From: Chloroflexota bacterium
GTDB taxonomy: Bacteria; Chloroflexota; UBA11872; VXNJ01
Assembly (NCBI GenBank): GCA_026707405.1
Contig: JAPOWW010000003.1
Coordinates: 1 to 64,000 of the forward strand
Length of the DNA: 64,000 nucleotides
Direction of reading: 5' to 3'
The position numbers and the translations under genes were made by a program. Positions 25,720 to 34,152 of this stretch are shown here, piece after piece. Below the pieces are notes generated by a model. The model ran no database searches. It was not told the origin of the DNA and worked only from the letters and a program-made list of their open reading frames with translations. Positions within the stretch are counted from its first letter, which is position 1, and each line of letters opens with the position of its first letter.

Positions 25720-26181
25720 TTGAGCGAAAAGAACCCAATCGAAAAGGCCGTGCAGGTTGTAGTTGCGGCGTGGTCCGACCCGGCCTTCAAATCGGAGCTG
25801 CTCGCGGATCCCAGGCGGGCGCTCGCCGGGCTGGGAATCGAGATTCCGCAAGGAATCGACCTTGACGTGCGCGACAACGATGGCGATGTTCACCACGTAA
25901 TCGTCTGCACGCAATGCTCCTGCTGGCCAACTTTCTTGTCCCCCATGCCTCCGTTCTGGAAGAACTCGGAGTACATAGCCCGCGTGGTCGCCGATCCTCG
26001 GACCGCCCTGATTGAGATGGGTCTGACGCTCGACCCCGACGAGCCGGTGAACGTCGTCGACACCACGCCTCGCCGCCGGGCGATGGTGATCCCAAGACGG
26101 CCGTCGGCTAGTGAAGGTCAAACCGCCGCCGCCCTGGCGCCTTACGTCAACAACCTGAACATCGCGGGCTACGCCAGGTAA
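25720..26181 (+). CDS. Nitrile hydratase alpha-subunit-like protein, orphan
   Basis: 153 aa from TTG 25720 (the upstream open frame is antisense to the neighbouring gene). The metal-binding loop VCTQCSCWP (about residue 60) matches the cobalt-type NHase alpha motif VCTLCSC with Leu changed to Gln; the three Cys and the Ser are kept. Downstream MPPFWKNSEYIARVVADPRTAL matches the family's conserved block. The usual N-terminal ~40 residues are missing and there is no beta-subunit or activator gene nearby. It could be a thiocyanate-hydrolase- or NHase-like enzyme working with a distant partner, or a family offshoot with another role. Confidence 0.8.
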   Translation: MSEKNPIEKAVQVVVAAWSDPAFKSELLADPRRALAGLGIEIPQGIDLDVRDNDGDVHHVIVCTQCSCWPTFLSPMPPFWKNSEYIARVVADPRTALIEMGLTLDPDEPVNVVDTTPRRRAMVIPRRPSASEGQTAAALAPYVNNLNIAGYAR

Positions 26182-26235
26182 AAGACAGCCTTCATCCGTA
26201 CCCCGGCGGTTCCAGGCGAGCGGCGCTTCGAGCGG

Positions 26236-26682
26236 CTAGTAGGTCCGCCGTCCGCCTTGCGGTACCTCGCGTCCTTCGTCCAGGTCCAGCCTGTCAAATT
26301 GGCGGGTAATGTCCGTCCGGTGCGACTGGCCGATTTCCGCGAGGAAACTCCGGTAGCGCTCCCACTCCTCCTCGTTTTGCGGAGTGCGGTCGATGAACGC
26401 CCGGTTGAATTCCTCGATCTCGTCGGCGCTCCTTGCGGTCATGTTTGACGAGACCCATTCCAGGACCTGCTCGTCGGTTTCGCGTTCGCGCAGTGCGTCC
26501 AGGAAGCCGTCGACAGACAGCCCTAGGAAGTCGAGCAAAACCTCGGAGAAGCCGGTCCTCGAAAGATAGTCGCCGAGCTTCCCTTGAAGATCGGCCCTGC
26601 CCTTGTCGATGGCCCGGGGAAGGAAGACGATCCCTCCAAGCCTCTCGTAGGGACTGCGCGGAACGTCTTTCGTCAGATCCAT
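26236..26682 (-). CDS. DUF5069 domain protein
   Basis: 148 aa, full length. The start DLTKDVPRSPYERLGGIVFLPRAIDKGRA is the recognisable DUF5069 opening (written here in part from residues 2-30), followed by a helical middle (FLGLSVDGFLDALR) and an acidic helix pair. The function of the family is unknown. ATG 26682 has GGAAGGGG upstream. It lies 43 bp after the transaldolase-like gene on the same strand. Confidence 0.8.
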   Translation of the reverse strand: MDLTKDVPRSPYERLGGIVFLPRAIDKGRADLQGKLGDYLSRTGFSEVLLDFLGLSVDGFLDALRERETDEQVLEWVSSNMTARSADEIEEFNRAFIDRTPQNEEEWERYRSFLAEIGQSHRTDITRQFDRLDLDEGREVPQGGRRTY

Positions 26683-26725
26683 ATGGAAGCCCCTTCCATG
26701 AAGTGACTCGCCGCCGCTGTAGGTC

Positions 26726-27472
26726 TCAACCCCGAACCGGCACGCCTTCCAGCAGACCGGCTTCGTGCATCTTCTCCCACTCGGTCTTGAACGTGTGGTT
26801 CCACTGGTCTGTGAGGGGATGCAGCATCATCTCTTTAAGTATCGGCCAGAAGATGATTATTCCGTCGGCTCCGTCCCGCAAAGCCCGGTAGGCGACGTCA
26901 ACCGACCTGACCAGCGCCGCCGTGACGAACGGGCGCTCGGACCACCCGGAAAAGGTCTCGATGCACTCCCGGACGAGCTTCGTGGGATCTCCCCCCAATT
27001 CCTTGACCGGTTCGCAGAACGGCAGAATGTGCGTCGCTCCCGCCTGAGCTACCGCGCAAGCCTGTCCCAGGGAGAACACAGTCGTGCACATCGTATCCAC
27101 GTTCTGGCGGCGCAGTTCGGTAAACGCGCCCAGCGCGTGCGGAGTGCAGGGCAGCTTGATCATGACCTGCTCCGACATGTCCGTAAACACCGACGACACC
27201 TCAAGCAGTTCGTCGGTGGACTCCCCGTCTACTTCCACGACCACCGGTAGGTCCGTCATGTCCAGATAGCGCCGGACCACGTCGGTAAGCTGGCCGTACT
27301 TCTTGACCATGTCGTTCAGCACGACCGTATTGGTCACGATTCCCGCCGCGCCGTAGCTCAGCCACTCGCCGAGGTCGGCGGGATCGCCCGCCAGCCATAT
27401 TGCGGGACCTCTGCCGTCCTTCTCGGCTGCGGTCGCCCCTGTTGCCGTCTCCTCGAGCGCGCTAACTGCCAT
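26726..27472 (-). CDS. Transaldolase/fructose-6-phosphate aldolase family protein
   Basis: 248 aa. Small TIM-barrel aldolase. The Schiff-base Lys is in VMIKLPCT (about residue 107) and is followed by the family segment TTVFSLGQACAVAQAGATHILPF. The early segment GIVTNTVVLN matches the usual GVTTNPTL region with changes, and the C-terminal part departs from standard transaldolases, so the true substrates may differ. ATG 27472 lies inside the 3' end of the VOC gene (11-bp overlap), implying coupled translation. Confidence 0.82.
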   Translation of the reverse strand: MAVSALEETATGATAAEKDGRGPAIWLAGDPADLGEWLSYGAAGIVTNTVVLNDMVKKYGQLTDVVRRYLDMTDLPVVVEVDGESTDELLEVSSVFTDMSEQVMIKLPCTPHALGAFTELRRQNVDTMCTTVFSLGQACAVAQAGATHILPFCEPVKELGGDPTKLVRECIETFSGWSERPFVTAALVRSVDVAYRALRDGADGIIIFWPILKEMMLHPLTDQWNHTFKTEWEKMHEAGLLEGVPVRG

Positions 27473-27881
27473 TTTCGTGCTTCCCGTCCACTAGCTGAAG
27501 ACCGACTCCAAGCGTCGTATCTTCATCGAAGAAGTTGATCCTCCATCCCGACGAACTGACCATGGGTTCCGTCCCCGTTATCCCCTTGTCCTCCATTTGT
27601 TCGATCAGCTCGTCCATCGAGTCGCTGCGAAACGCGATGTGATGAACGCTCGCGCCGTGCCGGTCGAGATGGTCCGCGAACCGGCTGATTTCCTTGTTGA
27701 CGGGGCAGATTAGCTCCAGATAATTGCCGCCGTCGGCCAGCTCCACCGCGGCATATCTGTTGCCCTCCGCCTCGGAGCTCCACTCCATGATGACTTTCAG
27801 CCCCATCTTGTCTCTGAAAAGCTCTAGTGCCTCGTCCAATTCGGGCACCACCACCGCAACATGGTGAAAGGCGTTGAACAT
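27462..27881 (-). CDS. VOC family protein, methylmalonyl-CoA-epimerase-like
   Basis: 139 aa. Two beta-alpha-beta-beta-beta modules of the vicinal-oxygen-chelate fold. Possible metal ligands: His in FHHVAVVV (about residue 6), Glu in YLELICPV, His in GASVHHIAFRS (about 82) and a C-terminal polar residue in GVGLQLV, where methylmalonyl-CoA epimerases have Glu; here that place seems to be Gln, so the identity as epimerase is uncertain. First gene of the VOC-transaldolase-DUF5069 operon. Confidence 0.8.
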   Translation of the reverse strand: MFNAFHHVAVVVPELDEALELFRDKMGLKVIMEWSSEAEGNRYAAVELADGGNYLELICPVNKEISRFADHLDRHGASVHHIAFRSDSMDELIEQMEDKGITGTEPMVSSSGWRINFFDEDTTLGVGLQLVDGKHENGS

Positions 27882-28199
27882 GTCGGTTTCTCCCCACTGG
27901 AGTTAGGAAAATGTCGATCAGTCTAGACGGGCTTTCCAGCCGGGGTAAAGACGTTGACCTCTATCTGAACTAGAGGAAGCGGGAATGAATGCCCTATGAC
28001 GCTCTGCGTGCCGCGCCGGTCGCAAGCCCGGTATTATGATTTCACTGCCCCAACCGCCCCGTTGCGCCGGAGAGCCATATTCCAAAGTTGCAACAGGACT
28101 TTCAAAACTGTCCCGCACCGTGTTTCCGTCTCGAACGAAACCGCCGTCCATCGGAGCTTCGATAATGCTCTTCGGTGTTCGACCGGCGTTTGAACGGTG
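27882..28199. other. Divergent intergenic stretch, no gene seen
   Basis: About 318 bp between the divergent VOC and HD genes. It is less GC-rich toward the middle and must hold promoters for both sides. I see no repeat, RNA gene or clear operator. A minus-strand frame crossing it (27918-28898) is antisense to the HD gene. Confidence 0.5.
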
Positions 28200-28820
28200 A
28201 TGCCGCCGCCGGAAGGATCCCCTTCGGACAGCGCCGTCAGCCGTCTGTCCCGTCAGATTGAATTCAGCCTCGAGATCGACAAGCTGAAGGGCGTCCTGCG
28301 GCAGACGGTGCTGCTTGACAGCTCCAGACAGGAAAACGTCGCCGAACACTCGTGGCACATTGCGGTGATGGCTGGATTGCTGCGTGAATACGCTATTGAA
28401 CCGGTGGATATCGATCACGCCATCAGAATGCTGCTCGTTCACGATCTGGTCGAAATTGACGCCGGCGACGTGATGATCTACGACCGGTCCCGCCGCGAGG
28501 AGATGAAGAAGCGCGAGGAAGCGGCGGCCCGCAGAATCTTCGGCCTCCTTCCCGCCGACCAGGCGCAGGAGATGCGTAGTCTGTGGGACGAGTACGAGGC
28601 CCGCGAAACGCCGGAGGCTCGTTTCGCGTTTGCGCTGGACCGTATCCAACCGCTCCTGCACAACCTCAATACACAGGGGCTGATGTGGCGCAAACATGGC
28701 ATTTCCCGCGATCAGGTTATCGAAATCAACAGCCCGATCTGCGATGCCGCGCCGGCGCTTTGGGAGTACGTTTCGGCGCTGATCGACGAGGCCGCCGACA
28801 AGGGCTATCTGCGTCGCTAG
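28200..28820 (+). CDS. HD domain hydrolase, YfbR/HDDC2-like
   Basis: 206 aa from ATG 28200 (a GTG directly before it is an alternative). Metal-dependent phosphohydrolase domain: His in VAEHSWHIA (about residue 50), the HD pair in LLVHDLVEIDAGD (about 80) and a distal Asp in FALDRIQPLL (about 145). The spacing and the EIDAGD motif match the YfbR/HDDC2 group, which dephosphorylates 5'-deoxynucleotides. Length is close to family. Followed by gpsA on the same strand after 134 bp. Confidence 0.85.
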   Translation: MPPPEGSPSDSAVSRLSRQIEFSLEIDKLKGVLRQTVLLDSSRQENVAEHSWHIAVMAGLLREYAIEPVDIDHAIRMLLVHDLVEIDAGDVMIYDRSRREEMKKREEAAARRIFGLLPADQAQEMRSLWDEYEARETPEARFAFALDRIQPLLHNLNTQGLMWRKHGISRDQVIEINSPICDAAPALWEYVSALIDEAADKGYLRR

Positions 28821-28954
28821 GGCAGTCGCGCGTCTTCCGATCCCACGCCGGGGGTGCCGAAGACCGGCCTCGTGTTGGACGCTACTTCGTCCGTTCAAGC
28901 CGCCGCGTGTACATTAGGCGGCGGAAAACGACTTGATCTCCAGGGTCTGACTTC

Positions 28955-29977
28955 ATGTCCGAAAGCGTCGCCATCATAGGTTCCGGGTCGTGGGGAACTA
29001 CCCTGGCTGTTCTCTTGGCCGAGCGTGGGATCGATACACGCCTTTGGGTGCATCGCGCTGCCGACGCAGAGCGCATGATCGCGGACCGTGAAAACGTCCG
29101 CTTCTTGCCCGGGATCGAGTTTCCAGTCGGCCTGTCGGTGACAGCCGATGCCGCTCAGGCGATCGCCGGGGCCGGGATCGTGCTGATTGTCATGCCCATG
29201 CGTAGCCTCGTCGAAAACCTTCTCAAAATAGAGGCGCTGCTTCCGAGGCAGGTCGTCTTGGTCAGCGGCGTCAAGGGACTGGATATCCGCGCCGGCAAGC
29301 GGGTATCTCAGATCGTCGAGGAGACGCTCGGAGTGCAGGCCGCACGCGGATTCGCCACCATGTCCGGACCGAACCTGGCTCTCGAGATAGCCGCCAAGGA
29401 GCCGGCGACTACCGTCGTCGCCTCGTCCGATGGTCGGGTGGCGGAACGCGTGCAGCGAATCTTCACCACGCCCTGGTTCCGGTCCTATACCAGCAGCGAC
29501 GTGGTAGGCGTCGAGCTTGCCGGATCGCTGAAGAACATCATCGCTCTGGGAGCTGGCATGGTCGATGGACTCGGCTTCGGCAGTAACGCCAAGGCGTCGT
29601 TGATGACTCGCGGCCTCGCCGAAATCACGCGCCTCGGTTTGGCGGCGGGTGCTGATCCTCTGACTTTCGGAGGTCTCGCGGGAATAGGCGATCTCGTAGC
29701 CACTTGTGGCAGCACTCGCTCCCGCAACCACTATGTAGGCCGTGAGCTGGCGTTGGGCCGCACGCTTGAAGACATCACCGCCGGCATGAACATGGTCGCC
29801 GAGGGGGTCTACACCACGCGGGGAGCTTTGGCCCTGGCCGGACGGCTCGGCGTCGAGATGCCCATCACCGAGGGCATCAACCAGGTGCTCTATCGTGGCC
29901 TTTCGGTCGAGGCCGGGGTAAAGCAGCTAATGTCTCGGCCCGCGGGCCGCGAGCTTCAGGGGATTAGTCTTCCTTAG
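28955..29977 (+). CDS. gpsA: Glycerol-3-phosphate dehydrogenase [NAD(P)+]
   Basis: 340 aa, normal length. Reduces dihydroxyacetone phosphate to sn-glycerol-3-phosphate for phospholipid synthesis, in the cytoplasm. Seen: the Rossmann loop IIGSGSWGTTLA (about residue 7), VSGVKGLD (about 105), MSGPNLALEIA (about 135), the catalytic Lys in ELAGSLKNIIALGAG (about 190) and the SNAKASLMTRGLAE block that binds substrate phosphate. Confidence 0.95.
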   Translation: MSESVAIIGSGSWGTTLAVLLAERGIDTRLWVHRAADAERMIADRENVRFLPGIEFPVGLSVTADAAQAIAGAGIVLIVMPMRSLVENLLKIEALLPRQVVLVSGVKGLDIRAGKRVSQIVEETLGVQAARGFATMSGPNLALEIAAKEPATTVVASSDGRVAERVQRIFTTPWFRSYTSSDVVGVELAGSLKNIIALGAGMVDGLGFGSNAKASLMTRGLAEITRLGLAAGADPLTFGGLAGIGDLVATCGSTRSRNHYVGRELALGRTLEDITAGMNMVAEGVYTTRGALALAGRLGVEMPITEGINQVLYRGLSVEAGVKQLMSRPAGRELQGISLP

Positions 29978-30019
29978 CGTCAGACCGGCGCCCCGCCGCA
30001 TCTCTACCTGCCGATCAGG

Positions 30020-31471
30020 CTAGCTGCGGCGAGCGTTCTCCACCGGTGCCCCCGCACCGTTCGAAGCCGCGGAAATCTCTCCTTCGATTGAAGATTCCCC
30101 CTCGCCGTTAGCGCGTTCTGAAACGCCGTCTTGAAACTCTCTCGCCAGAATCGCGGCCCGTTCCTTGTCGTCCTGGTCGAGCTCCCCGTCGAGGACCAGT
30201 TCCAGCAGGTAGTCCTTCACGGGTCTGATCCACGGACCCGGCGCTCGCCCGAACAGCTCGATCAGCTCATTCCCGTCCAGCGGACTATCCATGCGTTCCA
30301 CGTCCGCTTCGCCGACGAGTTGCTGGCAGCGGGCTTCTAGCTCGGCAACGCGGACCAGCCCCGCCTCTATCCTTCTTGGCCGGTAGCTGGTGATATCCGC
30401 TCTAGACAGTACGAGCAGCCGCTCGCGGCTGTCGCCGACCTCCCGTATAAACCGCCGCACGGCGCCGTCGCTCCAGTCGGACGTATACAAGTTCGACCGC
30501 ATGTGCAGCGCGACCAGCTTCGTTACCTCGTTGACGGTCGTGCTGTCCACTCTAAGCCGCCGGAGAATCTCTCGCGTCATGCGCGCCCCCACGTCCTCGT
30601 GGCGATAGAAATGGATCCTGCCGTTCCTGATCGACTTGGTCTTCGGCTTTCCCACGTCGTGCAGCAATGCTGCGAGCCTTAGGGTCGGCTCGGCGGGTAC
30701 GCCCGCCAGAACCTGGAGCGTGTGAGCCAGAACGTCCTTGTGCTGATGACCCGTGGTGTCCTGCTCGGTGGCCGGCATGTCCATGAGCTCGGGGATCACG
30801 AATCGCATCAGGCCGAGTTCGAATAGCGCCGCAATCCCTAGGTCGGGGCGGGGCGAGACGACGATTTTCACAAGCTCGTCGCGTATCCGTTCGGCGCTTA
30901 TATATTGGAGCCGGCCGGCGTTTCCGCGAATCGTCCTGGCCGTCCTTTGCTCAAGGTCGAAGTCGAGCTGGACGGCCAGCCGTACCGCCCGCAGCATTCT
31001 GAGCGGGTCTTCGGCAAAGCGCTCCGACGGGTTGCCCACGGCCTTGATCCTGCGACGGGCTAGGTCGGCGGCGCCCCGAAAAAGGTCGATGATCGTTCCG
31101 GTCGATATGTTTTGCGCTATCGCATTTATCGTGAAGTCCCGGCGCGCTAGGTCCTGCCGCAGGTCGTCGCCAAACTCCACTTCCGGCTTGCGCGATTCGG
31201 TTGGATACCACTCTTTTCTGTAAGTGGTGACCTCGACGCCCGTTCCACCGAAGGTCGCCCCGATAGTGCCGAACTTCGCGCCTATCTCATAGATGCCGTT
31301 CGGCTTGGCCTGCTTGAGAAGGCGCTTGATGTCCGGCGGTCTGGCGTTTGTTGCTAGGTCCAGGTCCTCGAAAGGCCTGCCTAGCAGCCGGTCGCGCACC
31401 GAACCGCCGACCAGAAAAATCTCGAATCCGGCGCGGTCGAATACGGTTGCAATCGATCCAAGTACGTCCAT
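30020..31471 (-). CDS. cca: CCA tRNA nucleotidyltransferase / polyA polymerase family with HD domain
   Basis: 483 aa. Adds or repairs the 3' CCA of tRNAs. Class II nucleotidyltransferase head: LVGGSVRDRLLGR and the metal Asp pair in EDLDLATNA (about residue 35), RRDFTINAIA (about 110) and the neck DPLRMLRAVRLA. An HD domain follows (LLHDVGKPKT, about 270; H in RHEDVGARM). The last ~40 residues are Ser/Gly/Glu-rich and probably disordered. Needed here because at least tRNA-Glu lacks an encoded CCA. It begins 5 bp after the VWA gene and may be the last gene of that cluster's transcript. Confidence 0.92.
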   Translation of the reverse strand: MDVLGSIATVFDRAGFEIFLVGGSVRDRLLGRPFEDLDLATNARPPDIKRLLKQAKPNGIYEIGAKFGTIGATFGGTGVEVTTYRKEWYPTESRKPEVEFGDDLRQDLARRDFTINAIAQNISTGTIIDLFRGAADLARRRIKAVGNPSERFAEDPLRMLRAVRLAVQLDFDLEQRTARTIRGNAGRLQYISAERIRDELVKIVVSPRPDLGIAALFELGLMRFVIPELMDMPATEQDTTGHQHKDVLAHTLQVLAGVPAEPTLRLAALLHDVGKPKTKSIRNGRIHFYRHEDVGARMTREILRRLRVDSTTVNEVTKLVALHMRSNLYTSDWSDGAVRRFIREVGDSRERLLVLSRADITSYRPRRIEAGLVRVAELEARCQQLVGEADVERMDSPLDGNELIELFGRAPGPWIRPVKDYLLELVLDGELDQDDKERAAILAREFQDGVSERANGEGESSIEGEISAASNGAGAPVENARRS

Positions 31472-31476
31472 GCGAG

Positions 31477-34152
31477 CTATCGGGAGAAGGGGAAGCGTTG
31501 GCGCAGAATCGACACCCCGGAGGTCATCAGCTTCCTTGGGGTGCGGTCTTCAATCCATTCTAGGGTATCGCGGTACTGCCCCCTCATCTCCGACCGCCCG
31601 CTGCGCACCCGGCGGACCGCCACGTCGAGGAGAAAGAGGATCATTCCTACGGTTATCAATAGCGGCGCAAGCGCCTCGGCGTGTCCAAGCGGAGGTCGGG
31701 GAATCGCGTCCGAAGAGTTCTCGATTAACCCGCCGCCCGTCGATTCGGCGATGTAGCTGAGCACGCTGGGGCCGGAATCGCGTAGCCTCAGTTCGGGCGA
31801 ATAGGGGACCACAACGCCCGCCAACTCCGGGCCTATCGTCGACTGACCGTCTTCCTGAACGACCGCCATTCGATACAGTCCGGGTCCGGCCGTCGGAAAC
31901 GAGACTTCGTACCTGCCCGGCTCCGTCTGCCTCAGGTCGAGGTCGATTCGTGGGCCGACCGGAGGCGAAATCACGGCGCGCGTGGGGAGCAGATTGCGGA
32001 AATTCCCGTCGCGGTCGGTCGAATCGACTGCCAGGTGAACGTTCTCACCTCGCTGCTCGGCGTTGATCGTCAGCCCCGACTCGGATCCGGCCGCACCCGA
32101 AGACGCCCAGAAAACCATCCCCGTCAGAACATTCGAGAACTCGGTCCAGCTCGACCACTCCTCGCTCCACTCGCCGCCGGTGTCGGAAGTCCAGGCCACC
32201 ACCCGCCCCAGGCCAAGCTGCCAGGTAGCGAGTATCGGGTCGTTACTGTCCGACGCCAGGACGATCTCGGCGGTGGGCTTAGCCTTGGTCCGTACAAATC
32301 CTTCGAGAAACGGCAGGGTTGCGTCCGACGATGCCGACTGGAAGATGGGACTCGGCGAAAGCAGCCGCGGTTGGTGCCGTCTGTTCACCACGTAGAAGCT
32401 CTGCGCAAGCTCGGTTTCCTTGGTCAGCACGGCCGGGATGGTCGACGGGTCCGCTGCGAAGTAATGCCGCCCCTCGCCGTCGCGGGCGATTTTTTCGAGC
32501 AGGTCGAGGTCGGCGTCGGTCCCGATGCCGATGGTTGACACCGATATCGCGTCGCGCCTGACTTGCTGACCGAAAAGGTCGAACTCGCCATAGGACGCCT
32601 GTCCGTCGGTGATGAGGATTACGTGCTTGACGCCGGCGTCGAGAGTGCGAAGCCTGCGGCGTGCGGTCTGGAGAGCCGTATAGATGTCCGTCCCGCCGCC
32701 GATTTCCATCGATCTGATCCGCGAAATCAGCGTTCGCAGGTCGGCGGCCGTGCTTACGGTTCGGGGCGCCGATACCCACTCGGTGTTGTCGTCGAACGCG
32801 ATTATTCCGATGCGGTCGCCCTCTTTGAGCAGGTCTATGGCTTGGACCGCCGCCTCTTTGGCCATGTCCATCTTGGTTAGGCCTTCGTTTTCGTAGCTCA
32901 TGCTCGTCGACCGGTCGATCGCCAGGATGATCGCTATGCCCTTGTCCTCGTCCTCGGGCGGGCTGGAGCGGACGGGCAAGATGTCGTCCATCAGATGGTC
33001 GGAATAGCCTCCCGCGCCGAAAGACTGGTTTCCGCCCGCGACGATGAGGCCCCGGCCCGCTGCCACGTGGTCGCGCAGCGCGCGCTGCTGCTCGTCCGTG
33101 AGGCTTTCGCCCGGAACGTTGCTTAGAAAGACGGTCTCATATCGAGTAAGGCCCTCGTAGCTTGAAGGCAGCGATGCGGCCGTACCCGTGGAGACCGCCA
33201 GTCCGGCCTGCCGCATCACTCCTGCCGGGGCGTTGGTGTCGTCGGGGGTTCCTATAATCAGCACCCGCGGCGGAGGCAGGACGCGGGTAAACGTCTCCAG
33301 AACGTTATTGCCCAGTTCCTGGTCCGAGTCGTCCAGCAGTTCCACCCTCATGCTCTGAATACCGACCCCGCGCGCGGGTACTCGGACCGAGAACGGGTTG
33401 GAGCCGACTTCCAGCTCGATCAAGTTGTCCGCGACCAGTTCCGTTTCCGTCCAGAGACGCAGGCGTGCCTCCGTCCGGCGGCGCGAGACCGCCACCACCT
33501 GCACCTCGAACGACTGCCCCTGTCGGACCGTCGCCGGGCTGGCGGCCGATTCCAGCGCCACGTCCGCGTTGCCGAGATCGACGACCGGACGCACGTAGAC
33601 CGGCACGTCTTCGGCCTTCAGCCGGTCGACGGCCTGTTCCAGATCGCCTGCGTTCGGCTTTCCGTCGGACAGCAGGATTAGTCGCCCGGCGTTGCCCTGA
33701 CCGACCAGCGCCAGGCCGGTCAGGAGTGCGTTGGCATAGTCGGTTGTGTCGCCTGAAACCTCCGGTCCCAAGCTCAGGTACGTCGTGAGATCGGAGCCGG
33801 ATCGTTCGGGAAGCGCCGCGACCCGTGCCTGGTTCGAAAACTGGACCACTGCCGACCGGGAGTTTGGATCGGCGTTTTCGATAGCCGACCGCACCCATTC
33901 GGTCTGTTCGACCTGCTGGGCCAGCAAGATGCTGTCGGAGGCGTCCACCAGGAACACTGTCGAGAGGTCGCGCGAGGGGCCAAGCGCTATTCCGGCCAGT
34001 CCCGCGGTGATCGACAGCAGCGCCGCGACGCGTAGCGTCGACGCGATTAGCTTCCTCCGGAGACCGATTCGGGAGCGGCTGTGAACGGTCAGGTAGACCG
34101 CGGCCGGAATCAATGCAAAAAGCAACAGGAAGGCGGGGCGCTCGAAGCTCAC
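31477..34152 (-). CDS. Membrane VWA-domain protein with GATase-like domain
   Basis: 891 aa. Two N-terminal helices (~7-20, 38-60), a first VWA-like domain with VFLVDASDS (~70), an immunoglobulin-like stretch (~205-285), a glutamine-amidotransferase-like fold (~290-395, RVLIIGTPDD, GLIVAGGNQS) and a second VWA domain (~405-575) with an intact MIDAS: DRSTSMS, and GGGTDIY. A beta-rich C-terminal part ends in a helix (~845-865). The VWA domains probably face outside and bind a protein partner with a metal ion. Start GTG 34152 directly abuts the stop of the upstream gene (TGAGTG). Confidence 0.85.
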   Translation of the reverse strand: MSFERPAFLLLFALIPAAVYLTVHSRSRIGLRRKLIASTLRVAALLSITAGLAGIALGPSRDLSTVFLVDASDSILLAQQVEQTEWVRSAIENADPNSRSAVVQFSNQARVAALPERSGSDLTTYLSLGPEVSGDTTDYANALLTGLALVGQGNAGRLILLSDGKPNAGDLEQAVDRLKAEDVPVYVRPVVDLGNADVALESAASPATVRQGQSFEVQVVAVSRRRTEARLRLWTETELVADNLIELEVGSNPFSVRVPARGVGIQSMRVELLDDSDQELGNNVLETFTRVLPPPRVLIIGTPDDTNAPAGVMRQAGLAVSTGTAASLPSSYEGLTRYETVFLSNVPGESLTDEQQRALRDHVAAGRGLIVAGGNQSFGAGGYSDHLMDDILPVRSSPPEDEDKGIAIILAIDRSTSMSYENEGLTKMDMAKEAAVQAIDLLKEGDRIGIIAFDDNTEWVSAPRTVSTAADLRTLISRIRSMEIGGGTDIYTALQTARRRLRTLDAGVKHVILITDGQASYGEFDLFGQQVRRDAISVSTIGIGTDADLDLLEKIARDGEGRHYFAADPSTIPAVLTKETELAQSFYVVNRRHQPRLLSPSPIFQSASSDATLPFLEGFVRTKAKPTAEIVLASDSNDPILATWQLGLGRVVAWTSDTGGEWSEEWSSWTEFSNVLTGMVFWASSGAAGSESGLTINAEQRGENVHLAVDSTDRDGNFRNLLPTRAVISPPVGPRIDLDLRQTEPGRYEVSFPTAGPGLYRMAVVQEDGQSTIGPELAGVVVPYSPELRLRDSGPSVLSYIAESTGGGLIENSSDAIPRPPLGHAEALAPLLITVGMILFLLDVAVRRVRSGRSEMRGQYRDTLEWIEDRTPRKLMTSGVSILRQRFPFSR

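Noticed and set aside
27918-28898. 326-codon minus-strand frame over the HD gene and upstream gap
   Set aside because: The plus-strand HD protein carries all catalytic motifs; this frame has none.
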